DNA of 64,000 nucleotides from Novosphingobium sp. RL4 (GTDB taxonomy: Bacteria > Pseudomonadota > Alphaproteobacteria > Sphingomonadales > Sphingomonadaceae): positions 3,126,001 to 3,190,000 of the forward strand of contig NZ_CP141944.1 in assembly GCF_035658495.1 (NCBI RefSeq). Reading direction: 5' to 3'. This document shows positions 27,301 to 35,114 of this stretch, one piece after another. Both the position numbers and the translations under genes were made by a program. Every line of letters starts with the position of its first letter. Positions within the stretch are counted from its first letter, which is position 1. The notes under the pieces were generated by a model. It saw only the letters and a list, made by a program, of their open reading frames with translations, was not told the DNA's origin and ran no database searches.

Positions 27301-29134
27301 CCTCGATCATCGGCGCCAGCTTGAGCACTTCGCGCACTTCGCTACCGGACGGCAGCGCGAGCGTGAAATCATGGATCGTGCCGATCCGGCCCTTGTCGAG
27401 CGGAGTAGGCATCTCGGCGAGCACGCGGAAGCCGAAATTCTCCAGCGCGGGCACGGCATCGGACAGCGGCAAACTGCCTTCGGCCTGGTAGATCTTGAGG
27501 CGAAGCTGCGGCGCCTCGCCGCCATCGTGCTGATAGAGGCGCACCCCGCGGCTGCCGCGCAAGTCGGTGCCGGCATCGCCCACCACGAGACCGCGCATAT
27601 GCGCAATGTCGAGCGCGGCTTCGGCCGGGCCATAATCGCTGCGATAGGCCATCGGGAAGGCATCGGCATAGCGCGTGGCGATTGCGGCGGCACGGCCCGG
27701 CTCCAGCGTCTGGGCAAGTGCGGCCTCGACCGCCTCGCCCCAGCCGCGCAGCATGACTTGCAAGCGGCGATCGAGCGCCTCTTCGTCAAGCACCTGGGCG
27801 CCGTCGCGAATATCGACCGTATAGCGCAGCATGGCAAGGTTGCCCGCCTCGACGCTGAGCGACCAGTCCAGCGTCGGCGCTTGCGCGGCTTCCTCGATCA
27901 TTGCCTGAATGCGCTTGCGCATCTGCGTGGAGAGCGTGTCGCGCGCGATCCAGACGAAGGCGAACAGGTGGCGCGAGAGCGGCGAAGTGGTAACGACCAG
28001 ACGCGGACGCGGCCGGTCCACCAGCGCGGTCATCGTCGTCGCCAAGCGCTCGACGTCAGCCTCGCCGAAGCCGAGAACCAGATCGTGCGGCAGGCTGGTC
28101 ATGGCATGGGCCAGCGCCTTGCCGGTATGGCCACCCGGATCGAAGCCGAGCTTGGCGCCCAGACCTGCCAGCAGGCGGCGCAAGCGCGGAACCCGGTCAG
28201 GCGCTGCCGCGAGCGCGGCGCTCGTCCACATGCCCGCGTGAACCGAAAGCGCGATCAGCTTCCCGTCCTCGATCACCGGCACCAGGAACAGGTCGAACGG
28301 CACGCGGCGGTGCACGGTGGCGATGACATTGGCCTTGATGACCATCGGCGAACGCACCTCGCCCGCTGCGAGCTGGGCATCGAACACCGCAAAAGCGCGA
28401 TCGTAGCTGGCATCCGACAGGAGATCGCGCGCGTCGCGCTTGCACACGCCGAGCAGGTCGGCATGCGTCCCGTCGCGGTAGCGGGTTACATGGCCGAGCT
28501 GGGTCAGCATACCGCCGGCGAACCAGCGCAGCAGTTCCGCGCCTTCGCTGTCGTCCACGCGGTCGGCATCGGCGTCCATCGCCTCGACCATGCGGGGCCA
28601 GTCCGCAACGGCAACACGCACATCGGCCAGCGTGGTTTCCAGCGCCGCCTGGAGATCCCGGCGCTGCCGCGCATCGATGCGGTCGGTCTCGATGTAGATC
28701 ATCGATTCGCGGCGCGTACCGGCCGTTGCGGCATCGGGCAGCGCGGCCAGTTCACCCTGGGCATCGCGTTCGACGAACACGACGGGATGGGCCAGGCGAT
28801 CGATGACGAGCCCTGCCTCGGCAACCGCTGCCGCCACTGAATCCACCAGGAACGGCATGTCGTCGTTGACGAGCGCGATGCGCAGATAACGCCGCTCCTC
28901 GTTCTCCGAAGCGATGTCGATCACCGCCTTGCCGGGCTCACGGTGCGCAGCAAGCGCGAGCAGCACATGCGCCGCTTCTTCAACCCAGGCACTGCCATCG
29001 GGCGTGTCGCTCGCCACATCGCCGGGCAGCAGCGAATCGCGAATGCGCGCAGCCAGCGCCGGTTGCAGCGCGGAAGCCTTCCGTCCGGCTTTGGATCGGG
29101 TCTTGGGGGCGGCGGTCAGATCGTCTGCGCTCAT
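24392..29134 (-). CDS. gdhB: NAD-specific glutamate dehydrogenase (large GDH)
   Basis: A 1580-residue member of the very large (about 180 kDa) NAD-glutamate dehydrogenases, which deaminate glutamate to 2-oxoglutarate. The catalytic region carries VPTGAKGGFYPKQLP near residues 812-825, followed by GGLRWSDRRDDYRTEI just before it and the nucleotide-binding part after it (DMSGDVFGNGM). The long N-terminal part has the ACT-like segments typical of the class (LVNDDMPFLVDSVAAAVAEAG). GGGAG precedes the ATG at 29134; an in-frame extension to 29236 was not used. The 296 bases upstream contain no gene and must hold its promoter. It stands alone. Confidence 0.95.
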   Translation of the reverse strand: MSADDLTAAPKTRSKAGRKASALQPALAARIRDSLLPGDVASDTPDGSAWVEEAAHVLLALAAHREPGKAVIDIASENEERRYLRIALVNDDMPFLVDSVAAAVAEAGLVIDRLAHPVVFVERDAQGELAALPDAATAGTRRESMIYIETDRIDARQRRDLQAALETTLADVRVAVADWPRMVEAMDADADRVDDSEGAELLRWFAGGMLTQLGHVTRYRDGTHADLLGVCKRDARDLLSDASYDRAFAVFDAQLAAGEVRSPMVIKANVIATVHRRVPFDLFLVPVIEDGKLIALSVHAGMWTSAALAAAPDRVPRLRRLLAGLGAKLGFDPGGHTGKALAHAMTSLPHDLVLGFGEADVERLATTMTALVDRPRPRLVVTTSPLSRHLFAFVWIARDTLSTQMRKRIQAMIEEAAQAPTLDWSLSVEAGNLAMLRYTVDIRDGAQVLDEEALDRRLQVMLRGWGEAVEAALAQTLEPGRAAAIATRYADAFPMAYRSDYGPAEAALDIAHMRGLVVGDAGTDLRGSRGVRLYQHDGGEAPQLRLKIYQAEGSLPLSDAVPALENFGFRVLAEMPTPLDKGRIGTIHDFTLALPSGSEVREVLKLAPMIEDALAGVLNNLAENDPFNRLVPGLGLSKREADWLRAWYRYLRQAGMHFGIGTVVDALLGAPAVTLGIVDLFRGIHDPAFKGDRAQAKAQAQEAIRAGLANVSAINDDRVLRAFRDVVIAMLRTNAFAPAAQVALAFKLDSALVPGLPKPLPWREIFVYSRRVEGIHLRAGPVARGGLRWSDRRDDYRTEILGLMKAQRVKNAVIVPTGAKGGFYPKQLPDPTLDRAGWAAEGQASYEVFIGTLLSITDNIVADKVVHPEAVVILDGEDPYFVVAADKGTAKFSDVANGIAESRDFWLDDAFASGGSNGYDHKAMGITARGAWLSVQRHFLEMGVDVQSDPVRVIGCGDMSGDVFGNGMLLSKSLKVVAAFDHRHIFLDPDPDAAKSWAERKRMFDLPHSSWDDYDKALISQGGGVFSRKSKSITLTNEVREALGIEATELDPESLISAILWAPVDLLWFGGIGTYVKSSGENNATVGDPANDALRVSANELRVRVIGEGANLGVTQAARIEFASRGGRINTDFIDNSAGVDCSDNEVNIKIALAAAKRADRLTEEERVELLREMTDEVAELVLEDNRLQALALSIAERGGATAMPSHIRLIETLEEGGNLDRKTEGLADNEALGRRAQDGRGLTRPELAVLLSSGKLVLQAAIEASDLATDATLQPMLLAAFPQPMQAKYARFIEGHRLAGEIIATKLANRIVNRLGIVHPFELAEEEGADLSQVAAAFALAVKLFDLDVLWERLEVAPMSEDARIALFDRTAGVVRGHMADLLRAGAGQVPPAELLERIGAPVAALSVDTHELLGERIVVHSRKLRAGLLELGAPEEEAALVSNLYDLDGAVGIADLAAETGIDARRLVGAFTRIGAGLGLDWAQASATIMNPSDPWERLLVAGLARDFQQMRLDFLKRLARTKSGKSDPAAAAEEWGRAHIAAIQTFRSMVQRAENTVPLSPAMLAQIASQARNLLGR

Positions 29135-29430
29135 TGCATTCTCCCGCAAATCAACGGCATGCGGCAACTGCGCGTTTCGCGGCGCGTCAGCTGCCCCACG
29201 ACAAATATAGGGCCGGTCGTGCGATCCGGCATCCACCGCCAGCCCTTTTTTGGCAAGGGTAGCGGTGTAGCCTTTCCGGTGATGCGACCTTGCACCACAG
29301 CAGCCCGAAGCGACCGGCCGGTCTGTTCGGCGTTAGGCGGAGTTGTAACGCCATTTCCCTATCGCGCAATATTCGTTTAACCGCGCGAAATTGAATAATT
29401 TGCATCTGGAAGACGAACGCTCCGCCGGTA

Positions 29431-30549
29431 TCACTCGAGAGAGGCGTTCCGGCCACTCAGCCGCAGCTTGAGGAAAGGTGCGAATGTCCCGCCGAACCGC
29501 GCGCGCCCTTGGGGCTTGGCAAGGGCGTTCGGATCGTCGAGCCCCCAGTAATCGACGAAGCTGGCTACGGTCAGGTCAGGGAGCACCCACCAGCTATAGG
29601 CTTGAAACGGCTCTCGCTCGGGATTGGCAAAGACGAGCCCGTGCCCGTTGAGCAGGTGCCACGGACCGCGGATATCCGACGCTACAGCGCCGTAGAGCCC
29701 GGTCGGTGCCTCCACTCCCGGCGCGAATACGTGTGCTTGCGTGGACCAGAACAGGTAGCACCGGCCATCATGCACAACGACATGCGGGCGTTCGAGTTCG
29801 TTGTTCACGCCTGCAGCATCGATCGCAGGCGGCAACTTGCGATAGGTCCCGTCGTCGTCCTGACGAGCGAGGCCGATGACGCCGTTGTAAGCCTCCTCGC
29901 TGGCGGCGGAGGAGGCCGTGAACAGCAGGTATCGCCGCCCGTCGGGCGCGCGATAGGGTGCCGGATCGCGGAAAGCCTTGATCTGCCCGCTCCGCCCGGC
30001 GCCCTCGTGACGGCTCATGTAGAGGAGGTCCGCCGGTGCAACGATCTCCTCCGGTTCGGTCCAATCACTGAAAACCTGCCCCTCGTCGGCCAGTCGCGCC
30101 CGGCTCGCGAACAGGCGCTGCCGAAACGAGGGCACGTGCTCCCCCCTCTCACCTGCCGCCGTGAAGCGCAGCACGACCTGGCCGGCATCCAACGTCGCCG
30201 AGCCTGACCATTCGCGGCTGCCGGGCGTGAGACCTTCCCGGAAGGTTTGCCCGAGATGATGGAAGCCTTCGGCAGTACGATGGAAATGATGGATGCGGGC
30301 ATGGGCGTGACGCTGTTCGGGATCGTCGAATACGTCAGCGGCAAGCGCGAACCACAGTTCGCCGCCACGCCAGGGAACCGGCCGTCCGTCACCATCGCCG
30401 AGCGGCCAGGAATCCCACACGTCGAGCCCCGGCGTGTCCCGCGCGACCTTGCCGATGACAGGTGCGCGGTTGATCGTGTTGCCCGACAAACGGGAAAGAT
30501 CGGCGGGCGACCAGCGCAGCGGTGAAATCGCGATCTCGGTGTCCGACAT
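29431..30549 (-). CDS. Glycoside hydrolase family 68 enzyme (levansucrase-like)
   Basis: A 372-residue GH68 beta-fructosyltransferase. Catalytic residues are all visible: nucleophile Asp46 in VWDSWPLGDGDG, transition-state stabiliser Asp195 in AFRDPAPYR, and acid/base Glu253 in NNELERPHVV. GH68 enzymes hydrolyse sucrose and transfer fructose to make levan or inulin-type products. No signal peptide is present; Zymomonas enzymes of this family, also in Sphingomonadales, lack one too and still reach the medium. The ATG at 30549 has GGGGGGAC upstream. It is divergent from a sugar transporter with a LacI gene, so induction by sucrose or fructose is likely. Confidence 0.92.
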   Translation of the reverse strand: MSDTEIAISPLRWSPADLSRLSGNTINRAPVIGKVARDTPGLDVWDSWPLGDGDGRPVPWRGGELWFALAADVFDDPEQRHAHARIHHFHRTAEGFHHLGQTFREGLTPGSREWSGSATLDAGQVVLRFTAAGERGEHVPSFRQRLFASRARLADEGQVFSDWTEPEEIVAPADLLYMSRHEGAGRSGQIKAFRDPAPYRAPDGRRYLLFTASSAASEEAYNGVIGLARQDDDGTYRKLPPAIDAAGVNNELERPHVVVHDGRCYLFWSTQAHVFAPGVEAPTGLYGAVASDIRGPWHLLNGHGLVFANPEREPFQAYSWWVLPDLTVASFVDYWGLDDPNALAKPQGRARFGGTFAPFLKLRLSGRNASLE

Positions 30550-30776
30550 GAAACGGCAGTCCCCCCGCACGAATAGGCCCCGGATGCGCAATGGATTGCA
30601 AGACATCCCTCCCTTCACGTCAAGTACGCATAGAACCGTAGTGGATTCAACCGGGGTCGCCTTGGGACCGAAAATCCTGCATTCCTTTGCAATTCCGACC
30701 GCGGCCATTCCGAAACCGAACAGGCCGTGCGTCCGGTTACGCCGCAGATGGGCCGCGTCATTTCGGAGACCAGTCT

Positions 30777-32144
30777 ATGCATCCTGCCCGAAGGCCGAAA
30801 CTCTCGCTGCTGCGCATTTGCGAGATGAACGCCGGTTTCTTCGGGCTCCAGTTCAGCTTCGGCCTGCAGCAGGCCAACATGAGCCCGATCTACCGCACGC
30901 TCGGCGCATCCGAGGCCAGCCTGCCACTGCTCTGGCTCGCCGGCCCTGCAACCGGGCTGCTGGTACAGCCGCTGATCGGCGCGATGAGCGACCGCACCCG
31001 ATCGAGAATGGGGCGGCGAACGCCCTACTTCCTGATCGGTGCAGTGCTCTGCTCGCTCTGCCTTCTGGCGATGCCGCATTCTCCCGCGCTCTGGGCGGCG
31101 GCGGCCCTGCTCTGGCTGCTGGATGCCGGCAACAATGTAACGATGGAGCCCTACCGCGCCTACATTGCCGACCGTCTCTCGCCGGAACAACAGGCCACCG
31201 GATTCCTCACCCAAAGCGCCTTCACCGGGCTTGCCCAGACCCTTGCCTACCTCGCTCCCTCGCTTCTGGCCTTCATGATCGACCGCGAACTGCTCGGCCC
31301 TAACGGAATACCGGTCATCGTGCGGGCCGCCTTCACGATCGGGGCCGTGCTCTCCGTCTCGACGATCGTCTGGTCGATCCTGCGCGTTCCCGAACTGCCC
31401 CTCGCACCGCAAGAACATGCCGCCATCGCCGGAAAGAGCTTCAGGCCCCGCGCCCTGCTGCGCGAAGTGGTGCAAGCCCTGAACGAGATGCCCCGGCCGA
31501 TGCGCAGGATGATCCCGGCGATGCTCTGCCAATGGTACGCGATGTTCGTCTATTGGCAGTACATTACCGAGGCGATCGCACGATCGCTGTTCGACACTGC
31601 CAGTTCGGCCACTCCCGCCTATCGCGCGGCGACGCTTGCCGCGCAGGAGTTGGGCGCGCTCTACAATACCGTCGCATTCCTGGGCGCGCTGGCACTGATA
31701 CCGCTCGTTCGGCGCCTGGGAGCCCGGAAAGTGCATGTCGCCTGCCTCGCCGCGTCCGGGCTTGCCATGCTGTTGATCCCCGCCGCCCCCTCCATTGCCG
31801 TGCTCGCTTTCCTGATGCTGGGCGTAGGCCTCGGCTGGGCCGGCATGATGGCCAATCCCTACGTCATGCTTGCCGAAGCAATCCCGCATGACCGGGTCGG
31901 AGTGTACATGGGGATTTTCAATATTTTAATCGTGATTCCAATGTTGATCGAGACGCTGACGGTGCCATTGCTCTATAACCCCCTGCTGGCTTCCGATCCG
32001 CGCGCCGCGCTGATCCTGGCCGGGATCTTCATGCTGGCCGGTGCAGGTGCGACGTGGTTCGTCGGCCCTTCCCGCCTGCCACATGAAGGGACACGCGAAC
32101 GATACTCCGATGCCCCGCTTCCGCCGCGGGATTCGAACTGTTAA
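30777..32144 (+). CDS. MFS/GPH-type sugar:proton symporter (sucrose-type)
   Basis: A 455-residue protein with twelve predicted membrane helices and the loop motif GAMSDRTRSRMGRRTPY between helices 2 and 3, close to that of sucrose:proton symporters. The opening NAGFFGLQFSFGLQQANMSPIY also fits that group. It would carry a disaccharide, probably sucrose, across the inner membrane with protons. CGGAGA stands before the ATG at 30777; the frame upstream of this is ignored because it overlaps the promoter region. It faces away from the GH68 gene, 227 bases apart, and is followed 22 bases later by the LacI gene. No operator could be picked out in the shared promoter region. Confidence 0.88.
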   Translation: MHPARRPKLSLLRICEMNAGFFGLQFSFGLQQANMSPIYRTLGASEASLPLLWLAGPATGLLVQPLIGAMSDRTRSRMGRRTPYFLIGAVLCSLCLLAMPHSPALWAAAALLWLLDAGNNVTMEPYRAYIADRLSPEQQATGFLTQSAFTGLAQTLAYLAPSLLAFMIDRELLGPNGIPVIVRAAFTIGAVLSVSTIVWSILRVPELPLAPQEHAAIAGKSFRPRALLREVVQALNEMPRPMRRMIPAMLCQWYAMFVYWQYITEAIARSLFDTASSATPAYRAATLAAQELGALYNTVAFLGALALIPLVRRLGARKVHVACLAASGLAMLLIPAAPSIAVLAFLMLGVGLGWAGMMANPYVMLAEAIPHDRVGVYMGIFNILIVIPMLIETLTVPLLYNPLLASDPRAALILAGIFMLAGAGATWFVGPSRLPHEGTRERYSDAPLPPRDSNC

Positions 32145-32166
32145 TGGCCGGAAAAAGGGAAGTTGG

Positions 32167-33243
32167 ATGGCCGGCAAGGTAGAACCGACAATCACGGTAG
32201 AGGATGACACCGATCGCACGAGCGAAAGTGGCATCAGGTTGCAAGTGCGCACGCTCGCCGATCTGGCGCGCATCGCCGGCGTTTCAGCGGGCACGGTATC
32301 GCGGGCGTTGGCGGGGAAAGCGCTCGTCAATCCCGAAACCCGCGATCGCATCCAGGCGCTCGCCCGCCAGCACGGGTTCCAGCCGAACCAGATGGCCAGC
32401 AAGCTGCGTACCGGGCGAACCGGGGTGATCGGCGTCGTCATTCCGCTGAGCCACGAGAAACGCCAGCACATCTCCGATCCGTTCTTCCTGACCCTGCTCG
32501 GCCATCTTGCGGACGAACTGACCGAAAGCGGCTTCGACGTCATGCTCAGCCGCGCCATGCCCGACGGCACGTCGAACTGGCTGGACCGTCTCACCGGCTC
32601 CGGCATGGTGGACGGCCTTATCGTCATCGGCCAGTCCGACCAGTACCACCTCATCGAACGCGCCGCCCAGAGCTACCGGCCGATGGTGGTATGGGGCCAT
32701 TACCGCAGCGGACAAACGCACTGCGCCGTCGGCACAGACAATGAAGCAGGCGGCCGCATCGCGGTGGAACACCTGCTCGCAAGCGGGGCCCGCAATCTCG
32801 CCTTCCTCGGTCAGACCGGCGGGATCGAGATCGCCACCCGCTTTCGCGGCGCGGCGGCGGCTGCCGAAGCGGCGGGCGCACCCTTCGCCTATCTCCCCGT
32901 CGAACTGGCCGACGCGTCGATGGGGCCGCAGATCGAGGAAGCCCTGTCCCGCGCCGATCTCGAGATAGACGGGATCGTCGCAGCCTCGGACCTTGTCGCC
33001 ATGTCCGCGCTGCGCGCGCTGCACGACATGGGCCGGTCCGTTCCCGGGCAAGTCCGCATCGTCGGTTTCGACGACCTTCCTCTCGCCGCGCAAACAACGC
33101 CGCCCCTCACCACCATCCGTCAGGAGATAGCGGAGGGAGCCCGCGCGCTGGTGGAGAAACTGAAGGCGCGGATCGAGGGTGAAACCACCCTCAGCCTCGT
33201 CATGCCGCCCAAGCTAGTGATACGCCAGACAACGCGGGCCTGA
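32167..33243 (+). CDS. LacI family transcriptional regulator
   Basis: A 358-residue repressor. An unusual 25-residue acidic lead precedes the LacI helix-turn-helix and hinge (VRTLADLARIAGVSAGTVSR at about 24-43, then ALAGKALVNPETRDRIQALA). Residues from 75 form the sugar-binding core (VIGVVIPLSHEKR, VAASDLVAMSAL, VRIVGFDDLPLA). AGGGAAG lies seven bases before the ATG. It is the second gene of the transporter operon and is expected to repress itself, the transporter and the divergent GH68 gene until its sugar appears. The ligand (sucrose, fructose or a derivative) is inferred from the neighbours. Confidence 0.92.
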   Translation: MAGKVEPTITVEDDTDRTSESGIRLQVRTLADLARIAGVSAGTVSRALAGKALVNPETRDRIQALARQHGFQPNQMASKLRTGRTGVIGVVIPLSHEKRQHISDPFFLTLLGHLADELTESGFDVMLSRAMPDGTSNWLDRLTGSGMVDGLIVIGQSDQYHLIERAAQSYRPMVVWGHYRSGQTHCAVGTDNEAGGRIAVEHLLASGARNLAFLGQTGGIEIATRFRGAAAAAEAAGAPFAYLPVELADASMGPQIEEALSRADLEIDGIVAASDLVAMSALRALHDMGRSVPGQVRIVGFDDLPLAAQTTPPLTTIRQEIAEGARALVEKLKARIEGETTLSLVMPPKLVIRQTTRA

Positions 33244-33303
33244 TACCCGCTCACGACTCACTCTTTTTCCCCGCCACTTCATGCTTCCGGTAACGGACCT
33301 ATG

Positions 33304-33345
33304 ACGCTAGTCAGCGTTGGGCCCGAACCGGAATCACGTTTCCGG
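33304..33345 (+). promoter_or_regulatory. Two tandem dyads upstream of the hscC-like gene
   Basis: ACGCT-AGTC-AGCGT at 33304-33317 and CCGGAA-TCACGT-TTCCGG at 33328-33345 are both perfect short palindromes, 62 to 104 bases before the start codon. They may be operators or leader hairpins; nothing identifies a regulator. No sigma-32-type promoter was recognised. Confidence 0.3.
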
Positions 33346-33407
33346 CGGCAAGGTGCGACAATGAGGGGAAATTTTCAGGTGGCTCTGAAAGTGAGCGGCA
33401 TGGCGCC

Positions 33408-35114
33408 ATGCTGATCGGTATCGATCTGGGGACGACGAACAGTGCCGTTGCGATCTGGCGCGACGGCGAAGCCACGCTCGTCCCGAACGCCCTCGGCGAA
33501 CTTCTCACATCCTCGGCTGTCTCCATCGAGAAAAGCGGGCAGGCATGGATCGGACGCTCCGCGCTGGATAGGCTCGCGAACCAGCCTCAGGATACCGCCA
33601 GCAGTTTCAAGCGCCTGATGGGCACCGCCAGCACCGCGCGGCTGGGCGGGAAGGACTACGGGGCGGAGGACCTGTCCGCGCTGGTACTCGGCGCGCTGGT
33701 GAGCGATGTCGAGGCCCTCATGGGTCAGCGCCCGACAGAGGCGGTGATCACCGTACCGGCCTACTTCAACGACCGCCAGCGCAAGGCCACGCGCCGCGCC
33801 GGCGAACTGGCCGGCCTCACCGTGCGCCGCCTGATCAACGAACCGACCGCCGCCGCGCTGGCCTTCGGCCTTCAGGACAAGGGCGACCGCGAACCGTTCC
33901 TGGTCTTCGATCTCGGCGGCGGCACGTTCGACGTCTCCATCGTCGAGATGTTCGACGGCATCGTCGAGGTCCGCGCTTCCGCGGGCGACAACCGTCTTGG
34001 CGGCGACGATTTCGACCTGGTGTTGGCTTCCCTGATGAAGCCGCGCATCGATCCGGAGCACCGGCTTGAATCGCTTTCGGCCGAACACCGCGAAGCACTG
34101 CTCAAGCGCGCCGCCGAAGCCTGCCGCCGCACGCTGAGTTCCGCGAACGAAGCCGAATTCGCCGTGGTCGTCGGCGAGGAGCGCCTTGCCGCCACCGTGA
34201 CCGAAGCCGAGTTCGAGGCGGCCTGTGAGCCGTTGCTGCGCCGCCTGCGTGAACCCGTGGTGCGCGCATTGCGTGACTGCGCGATCGATGCGGCCGAACT
34301 GTCCGAAGTGGTGCTGGTGGGAGGTGCCACGCGCATGCCGGTGGTGCGCCGCGCGATCACCCGCCTGTTCGGCCGGTTTCCCAACAGCTCGGTCCACCCC
34401 GACCATGCCGTGGCGCTGGGCGCTGCGATGCAGGCCGCGCTGGTAGGCCGCGATGCCGCGCTTGACGAAATCCGCATTACCGACGTCTGCCCCTTCACCC
34501 TCGGCGTGGAAGTGGCCGAGCAGGACGGTTACGGCGGCCTTCAGCGCGGGCTCTTCTCTCCGGTGATCGAGCGCAACACGCCGGTACCGGTCAGCCGCAT
34601 GAACGTCTACTCCACCCTGGGAGACAACCAGAAGAAGCTGGAATTCGGCATCTATCAAGGCGAAGCGCGCGAGGTGAAGGGCAACGTCAAGCTGGGCGAG
34701 ATCACGATCCCGGTCCCGGCGCGCCCGGCCGGAGAAGTCTCTGCGGAAGTGCGTTTTTCCTACGACAGTTCCGGCCTGCTCGAGATCGACGTCCACGTGC
34801 CGGCGAGCGGCATCGAACGCAATCTCGTCATCGTCGATGAAGAGGACCGGCCGGACCGCAGGGAACTGGAAAGCCGCCGCGCCGCGCTCGCGAAGCTCAA
34901 GTTCCATCCGCGCGAGGATGCAGGCAACGTGGCGCTGATGGCGCGCGCGGAACGCTGCTACGAAGACCACATCGGCGAGGTGCGGCAGGCAATCGGCCAT
35001 TGGATAACCCAGTTCGCCGGTGCGCTCGACACGCAGGATCCGCGCCGCATTGCCGATGCCCGCACGATGCTGGCCGCCCGGCTCGATGAAATCGAGAGCG
35101 CGGGGCCATTATGA
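33408..35114 (+). CDS. hscC: Hsp70 family chaperone, HscC type
   Basis: A 568-residue Hsp70 with a complete ATPase domain: IGIDLGTTNSAVAIW (phosphate 1), VFDLGGGTFDVSIVE (phosphate 2), VVLVGGATRMPVVRR (adenosine). The short substrate domain (DICPFTLGVEV-like segment, FSPVIERNTPVPVSR) and lack of a long acidic lid fit E. coli HscC rather than DnaK. HscC is a specialised Hsp70 with unknown clients. The next gene overlaps its stop by four bases (ATGA) and encodes a J-like membrane protein, the same pairing as hscC with djlB/djlC in E. coli. dnaK, dnaJ and grpE are not nearby. Confidence 0.92.
   Translation: MLIGIDLGTTNSAVAIWRDGEATLVPNALGELLTSSAVSIEKSGQAWIGRSALDRLANQPQDTASSFKRLMGTASTARLGGKDYGAEDLSALVLGALVSDVEALMGQRPTEAVITVPAYFNDRQRKATRRAGELAGLTVRRLINEPTAAALAFGLQDKGDREPFLVFDLGGGTFDVSIVEMFDGIVEVRASAGDNRLGGDDFDLVLASLMKPRIDPEHRLESLSAEHREALLKRAAEACRRTLSSANEAEFAVVVGEERLAATVTEAEFEAACEPLLRRLREPVVRALRDCAIDAAELSEVVLVGGATRMPVVRRAITRLFGRFPNSSVHPDHAVALGAAMQAALVGRDAALDEIRITDVCPFTLGVEVAEQDGYGGLQRGLFSPVIERNTPVPVSRMNVYSTLGDNQKKLEFGIYQGEAREVKGNVKLGEITIPVPARPAGEVSAEVRFSYDSSGLLEIDVHVPASGIERNLVIVDEEDRPDRRELESRRAALAKLKFHPREDAGNVALMARAERCYEDHIGEVRQAIGHWITQFAGALDTQDPRRIADARTMLAARLDEIESAGPL

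Noticed and set aside
24509..28840. A 1443-residue open frame on the plus strand opposite glutamate dehydrogenase
   Set aside because: It is the reverse-strand shadow of a long GC-rich gene; the protein is His/Arg/Gly-rich with no recognisable domain, while the minus-strand frame has clear catalytic motifs.
30550..30776. A possible LacI operator in the GH68/transporter gap
   Set aside because: Short dyads such as GCAATGGATTGC and separated AACCG/CGGTT arms are present, but none has the usual central CG symmetry or recurs, so no site was called.
32121..32150. A tRNA T-arm-like sequence (GATTCGAAC) near the end of the sugar transporter gene
   Set aside because: The flanking bases cannot form a T-stem or an acceptor stem, and the bases lie within the transporter coding frame.
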